In this document: in pieces, positions 18,515 through 22,919 of the stretch
Numbering within the stretch: the stretch's first letter is position 1
Layout: every line of letters begins with the position of its first letter
Assembly: GCF_000003605.2 (NCBI RefSeq)
Contig: NW_003108595.1
Coordinates: forward strand, 64,894 to 87,812
Length of the DNA stretch: 22,919 nucleotides
From: Saccoglossus kowalevskii
Lineage: Eukaryota > Hemichordata > Enteropneusta > Harrimaniidae
Direction of reading: 5' to 3'
Program-made: the position numbers and the translations under genes
Notes under the pieces: generated by a model
The model's database searches: none
Told to the model about the DNA's origin: nothing
What the model saw: only the letters and a program-made list of their open reading frames with translations

Positions 18515-19085
18515 GTTTAGCGATTTGATTCAAAATGGCCGACTGGCAGCCATCTTGTTTTTTCAAAATGTTGTATTTTGGACATGCTTTGTCAGTTTTC
18601 ACTCAAACTTGGTACATACATGTTAGGATACATGTCCATGATGATTTATTTCACAATTTGATCAAAATGGCCGACTGGCAGTCATCTTGTTTTTTGAAAA
18701 TGTTGTATTTTGGACATGCTTTGTCAGTTGTCATTCAAACTTGGTACATAGATTATACATGTTAGGATACATGTCCATGACGATTTATTTCGCAATTGGA
18801 TCAAGGATGGTCGACTGGCAGGCATCTTTTCTTTTTTTTTTTTTTTTATGCGGTATCTTGGACATGCTCTGTCAGTTTTCATTCAAATTTGGCACATACA
18901 TGTACTTTATACATGTTAGGATGCATGTCCATGACAATTTGACAGCCATCTGACTTTTTGGCCTTAGTGCTATATTTCCACAATTTATGTACCATTTTCA
19001 TTCGAATTTGGCACATATCAGTGTGTTTCATAATCAGATCAAAGATGGCCGAATAACGGCTGTTTTTATTTTTGGCCATATTACT
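18515..19085 (+). repeat. tandem array, about 4.5 diverged units of 125-140 bp
   Basis: The ATGGCCGACTGGCA core recurs at 18537, 18669 and 18809 (spacing 132, then 140), followed by degenerate copies at about 18940 and 19045. Each unit holds the order GATCAAAATGGCCGACTGGC, CATCTTGTTTTT, TTGGACATGCT, GTCAGTTTTCATTCAAA, TTGGTACATACATG, ATGTCCATGA. Unit 3 carries a T16 tract (18832-18847). Open frames reading MADWQ.. come from the repeat and are not genes. Confidence 0.85.
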
Positions 19086-19649
19086 ACTACAAGGAACACG
19101 TGTTTTGATGTAAATAAACAATCTGTTGTATACGCCACTTGGAACTCAAATTTCATTAACCAATAATTTAAAGCTAAAAAATTGAGTAAAAAAAAATACA
19201 AAATTGAAATATTTTTGTTACTGTTCAGAGTGCAGCATATGATTAACATTTTTTCAAAATTTTTAATCAGTTATACTAATACTGCATTTTTCATGTTAAT
19301 GTGTACATAATTTCCTTTGTAAATCAAACTGTATATACAGTAATTCTTGAATTGATGTCATCCAAATTACACAATTTGAATCTTTTCTTCAAATATAGTT
19401 TCTATGGTGTTGGCTAAGCCTCGATCTGGAAGTAATTTGATTTATGGAAGTAACCAAACCAATGGCTCTTGATTGCCAAAAAGCAAATGAGACCATATGC
19501 CCATTGGAGTTGAATAAACCTGAACTAACCTTATTCTGGCTTGGAATAAATCTTTCCAGAAAACTAACTTCAATGAGTAAATTACATTACAACTATACAA
19601 GATTTCTTTATAGAAAATTAGGATTTCCTTCACATGGTTTATAAATTAT
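19086..19649. other. intergenic AT-rich sequence
   Basis: Open frames of about 65 codons exist on both strands near 19440-19640, but neither shows recognisable similarity. No repeat resolved. Confidence 0.5.
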
Positions 19650-21334
19650 AATTGCTGTCCAATAGAAATTCAACCCAGTCATGTTTCATAAATTCATCTC
19701 TTCATGCATTTGACAGGAAGCCTGTGAATCATTCATACCATCACACACAACAATGAAAATACTACAAGGATTTGTTTTTCAAAATTGTTGTATTATTAAA
19801 CACAACTTCCCACATTTCAAGTATACAGTAACAGCTTAATGACAAAAATTAATACAAAGTGCAGTTTACGATTCAAAGTTGCTATTTTAGAGGCCAATCA
19901 CAGCTGATTACCAAAAGCAAAACAACGTGAAGTATACCAGGAGTGTTTGAAGTATATGAAAGGTACCAAATATAAGCCGATATTTCGGTTCCTAAATTTT
20001 TACTTTAGGAACTGAATTAATATAATCTTGCATTGAGGTTCTTAAATAAAAATATTAAGAAACAAACAGTATGAGTTGGCTCTACATCTCAAATATTAGT
20101 AAGTGCACATGAACCAAAAATGTTGTATATTGTATGCTAAAACAAAACAGACACACCTTTGTCATTTATGTAAGCAAATATAGTATACTTGGTATAATGA
20201 CCATTCTTCTGAGATGGCTTTACCATCCAAGAGCTGTGTTACCAGATGTTTTATTAATGTACCAAATTTCCCCTATGTCACCAAAATTACAGGAATGTAA
20301 ATTTGACATTTAAGCATTTACTATCAGAATTTCTAATAGAGGAAATATGGCACTGCAGTATTTATATTTAAAGTAAATCAGACGCACAATAATAGGGGTG
20401 ACAAGTTATATTATGTGAATCCACTGCTGACACTGAAAGAGCTCAATTTAGGTATTGCAGACTATTTTTCACAACACTGAATGCTTTAATAAGTCGAGAA
20501 AACAAAGCAGTAATTGAATATTATTTGGAAAAATAACTATCTTCATCACGATACATCTAGATTAAATAAAGTTATATAATATAAATATACTGATAATATC
20601 ATTTTCAAGCTGTCTGAATAGTGTATGGATTTTAATGTTAGAGGTCATATAGCCGGATTTTCTTTCAAATCTAATATAAAATGACTGTACATCTACATAG
20701 CATAGCAAATCCAAGACTTCTCTATATAAACATCAATGCTAACAATAAATTCAAAGAATAAATCAACACTAGACAACACATCTCGTCCAGTATTATATGG
20801 GAATTTAACCATGTTCTACAATAAAATCAAAACTTAACCAATGTAAATTAAAACCAACCCTCAACTATTTTCCTCTTTACACACAGTATCAGTCACTGTA
20901 TTAAAATCAACATACCACATATATATCAGAAATGTAACTTGTGAGAAGCTTTCAGTTTATTTTTAATTTCTCATGCAAACCTGATCAAGTTAACTGAATA
21001 AGTAACAACCAACGTGCTTACACTTCATATCTGCAGTGCAGTAAACATGTCAGACTGTCACAAATCATTCACACATTTTGATGACAGCAGTGAGTCAATT
21101 TCTCCTAGGATGCAGCTTCAATTAGTCATCATCAGAGATGCCAAAGTCTGGTTTTATCACAGATGACAATTTTATTGTTTAGAGTGTGATCTCTTTCAAG
21201 TCTTGATATAATGTTATACTGAATGTATTATCTAATAGTCATAATACAGAATAACCATTATTCTCTACCTCACAAGAATCACACTACCTCATCAAAAGCT
21301 TGTACAAAACTATATCTATATCAAGTGTGGGATC
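19650..21334 (-). other. YPEL5: YPEL5 3' UTR and flanking region (end not determined)
   Basis: No coding signal. Minus-strand AATAAA hexamers lie at 21171-21176 (about 160 nt after the stop), 20956-20961 and 20250-20255, so the 3' UTR end is ambiguous. A 9-bp hairpin lies at 19988-20012 (GTTCCTAAA / TTTAGGAAC, 7-nt loop). Otherwise unremarkable AT-rich sequence. Confidence 0.5.
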
Positions 21335-21688
21335 TCAGTCCATATGTTCCTCAATCCCTTCACTTTCTGTTACTAAAGCTCTTTCCAGGATCACTCGGCC
21401 TTCTTTATATCTTTGGTTATCTTCTGTGGCAAATTCATATATCCATCCTAGCTTGGCATCACAATTTTTACAGGATACATCCCGAACCATGTGTCTGCCG
21501 GTCAGCATGACTCTATCCTGAACTTCGCTGTAATTGAGATTTACAACCTTATTGAAGAGAAATGCCCTTCCTGTTGCACCAGTAAACCTAGTTGATATTA
21601 ATTCGGCACGATTTGTCAATATGGTATCACAGCTTGCACAAGAGAAAAGTCTTACACCTCCTATATGTTCCAGGAAAATGCGACCCAT
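21335..21688 (-). CDS. YPEL5: Yippee-like protein 5 (YPEL5), complete coding region in one exon
   Basis: 117 residues starting [20 protein letters not shown]. Two CxxC pairs, C17/C20 and C73/C76, form the zinc site of the Yippee fold. The central block ([60 protein letters not shown]) is the near-invariant YPEL5 signature and separates it from YPEL1-4. In vertebrates YPEL5 is part of the CTLH/GID E3 ubiquitin ligase and is seen at centrosome and spindle. The start is set by homology and a good Kozak context (A at -3, G at +4). The frame stays open upstream into the intron, but the splice acceptor at 21726-21727 shows that ATG 21739 is not exonic. The C-terminus ends ..EGIEEHMD, a few residues shorter than the vertebrate protein. 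It is convergent with the GEF gene. Confidence 0.96.
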   Translation of the reverse strand: MGRIFLEHIGGVRLFSCASCDTILTNRAELISTRFTGATGRAFLFNKVVNLNYSEVQDRVMLTGRHMVRDVSCKNCDAKLGWIYEFATEDNQRYKEGRVILERALVTESEGIEEHMD

Positions 21689-21740
21689 GATTATGTGAAT
21701 TAATGCAGGGTTACTGGAAAGCGTTCTAGAAAAAAACAAA
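21689..21740 (-). other. YPEL5: YPEL5 5' UTR segment and splice acceptor
   Basis: Read on the minus strand, a pyrimidine-rich tract (tttttgttttttt) ends in CTAG at 21726-21729, a good acceptor. The exon then starts at 21725, leaving 37 nt of 5' UTR before the ATG. The non-coding first exon must lie at higher coordinates; I could not identify it. Confidence 0.7.
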
Positions 21741-22560
21741 AATTTTACAACTTAATTAATAAGGTACAGTGTAATATATGAAATTGACAGCATCCAGTTA
21801 CCAAAATTTATAATAAAACCGATGTGCCACTGTCCTAAAAAAAAAAAAATAACGTGCAACAGATGTGTCAGTGACCAAGCGGCTGCTGTCGATTCAACCT
21901 GTTACAAAAACTTGGTGAAAGCAGCCAAGTTTGCAACTACCCTTTCTTGATTTTTTTTTTAAATGTCGTATGTGCCAAAACGACAAAATGTGTGTATTGA
22001 TTGTCAAAGACACTGTTCAGTGAACAGACTGATTGTCAAAACTGCTGAGCTTCCAAGAACAAGTGTTTTCAGTTTGGGAAAAAGAATTTCACACTGTGGG
22101 GAAAACAAATTACAGCAAATTAATTAGAAATATTTTGCAGTTTTTTCTGCCATCACCCCATCCAAAGTTTCCAATAGTCCACTATTTACAACAGTGTGCT
22201 ACAGTTGTTACACTGCGTCCTGTTCGATATATAAACTAAATTGGTGTCTACACATGCTGCACAACAACTGTACTGCTTGAATGTAAATTAAACTTCAACT
22301 TGCCTGATTCAACGCCCTATTGCTTTTGTTATTATTTATTTATTTATGTTTTTGTGTTGAATAAAAAAAAGGACCAGGAATTTTTCAATTAGTTTGTTGA
22401 CACACTTGGTTGAACCCAGGAGGCATATTTTCAGGATCATGCATCCCAGGGGCTGCAGAACCAAATCAAAGAAAGCTTAGAAAGAACCGTGTGCTGAGAG
22501 TATTGAAGACACATTAAAAATTAATTCAAAATTACTTGTACATGAGATATTGATGGAAAA
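21741..22560 (-). other. upstream or first-intron region of YPEL5
   Basis: No recognisable exon. Holds an A13 tract near 21838-21850 and a 7-1-7 palindrome CTGTTCAGTGAACAG at 22013-22027. The 68-codon plus-strand open frame at 22033-22239 shows no similarity I recognise. Confidence 0.45.
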
Positions 22561-22919
22561 GCTGAAAACTAATTATGTAAATCAGGTAACTAATATGAAC
22601 AGAACAGAACAAAAAATTATGAATTATTATGCTAATTAGAGAATTAATATTAATCAAAATTAATCAGGCCTGTCTATTGTCCTAGAGCATTTATGTACCA
22701 AATTTTATTCAAATGTGATGATCAGTAATTGAGATATCAGTGTTAATTAATTATGTTAATTAGGTGATTAATAAGCATAAATATTTACCAAAAACTACTT
22801 GGGTTTATGCATAGTTCTCTTTAAAAGTTTCATTAAAATCCAATTTGTGGTTCTTTATATATCAGTGGAACATTATGCAAATTAGTAATTAATATCCAAT
22901 TAAAACTAATCAGGTGTCT
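22560..22919. repeat. AT-rich tandem repeat, period about 123 bp, running off the window end
   Basis: ATTATGnnAATTAG recurs at 22626, 22750 and 22872 (spacing 124 and 122), with a shorter relative at 22572. Each unit also holds a TTCATTAAAATCC / TTTATTCAAATG-like piece and an ATATCAGTG piece before the next ATTATG. Two of the units have AATTAATATnnAA and end TAATCAGG. Confidence 0.7.

Noticed and set aside
18535-18953. Overlapping open frames encoding MADWQPSCFF-like repeated peptides
   Set aside because: They are translations of the tandem DNA repeat; unit length is not a constant multiple of three and the frame shifts between units.
19442-19644. Overlapping plus and minus open frames of about 65 codons
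   Set aside because: No recognisable motif on either strand and no splice context.
21689-21739. N-terminal extension of YPEL5 starting MFFSRTLSS
   Set aside because: The upstream ATG lies in the intron before a clear splice acceptor, and all known YPEL5 proteins start MGRIF.
22033-22239. 68-codon plus-strand open frame upstream of YPEL5
   Set aside because: No recognisable family, AT-rich, and only a chance-length frame.

Overview
This window looks like a piece of an invertebrate animal nuclear genome. It is AT-rich, has canonical GT-AG introns of about 0.2-2 kb, vertebrate-like protein-coding exons and many short palindromic repeats. The repeat types (TA-flanked palindromic MITEs, a GTCCGTCCG-type repeat, and tandem units carrying ATGGCCGACTGGCA) suggest a marine invertebrate such as a hemichordate, lancelet or mollusc. 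I cannot name the species.

Layout. Positions 1-3028 are non-coding, probably the end of a long intron, and hold a 692-bp element with 29-bp perfect terminal inverted repeats (1198-1889). Positions 3029-16078 (+) carry the 3' part of a Rho guanine-nucleotide exchange factor of the PLEKHG1/2/3 type. I assembled 15 coding exons joined in one open frame (1421 residues): most of the DH domain, a complete PH domain, two in-frame microexons (24 and 18 nt), and a single 2849-nt last exon encoding a disordered Ser/Thr-rich tail. Its N-terminus and the first DH helix lie upstream of the window. Positions 16079-21334 are the tail-to-tail intergenic region and the 3' UTRs. They hold MITEs, a coding-like relic, a long hairpin and a 125-140-bp tandem array. 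Positions 21335-21688 (-) are a complete single-exon YPEL5 coding region, with a splice acceptor just upstream in its 5' UTR. Positions 21726-22919 are its upstream or intron sequence and end in an AT-rich array with a period of about 123 bp.

The two genes have no evident functional link. The GEF would activate Cdc42/Rac-type GTPases at the actin cortex. YPEL5 is a zinc-binding Yippee-like protein known in vertebrates as a component of the CTLH/GID E3 ubiquitin ligase. I found no prokaryotic features, CRISPR array, tRNA or rRNA. The most interesting items are the tandem frame-preserving microexons, the nested transposon in the intron after them (TTAA-flanked 1.3-kb element, TA-flanked MITE inside), a second MITE carrying a frame-compatible cryptic exon, and 19-residue tandem repeats in the GEF tail.
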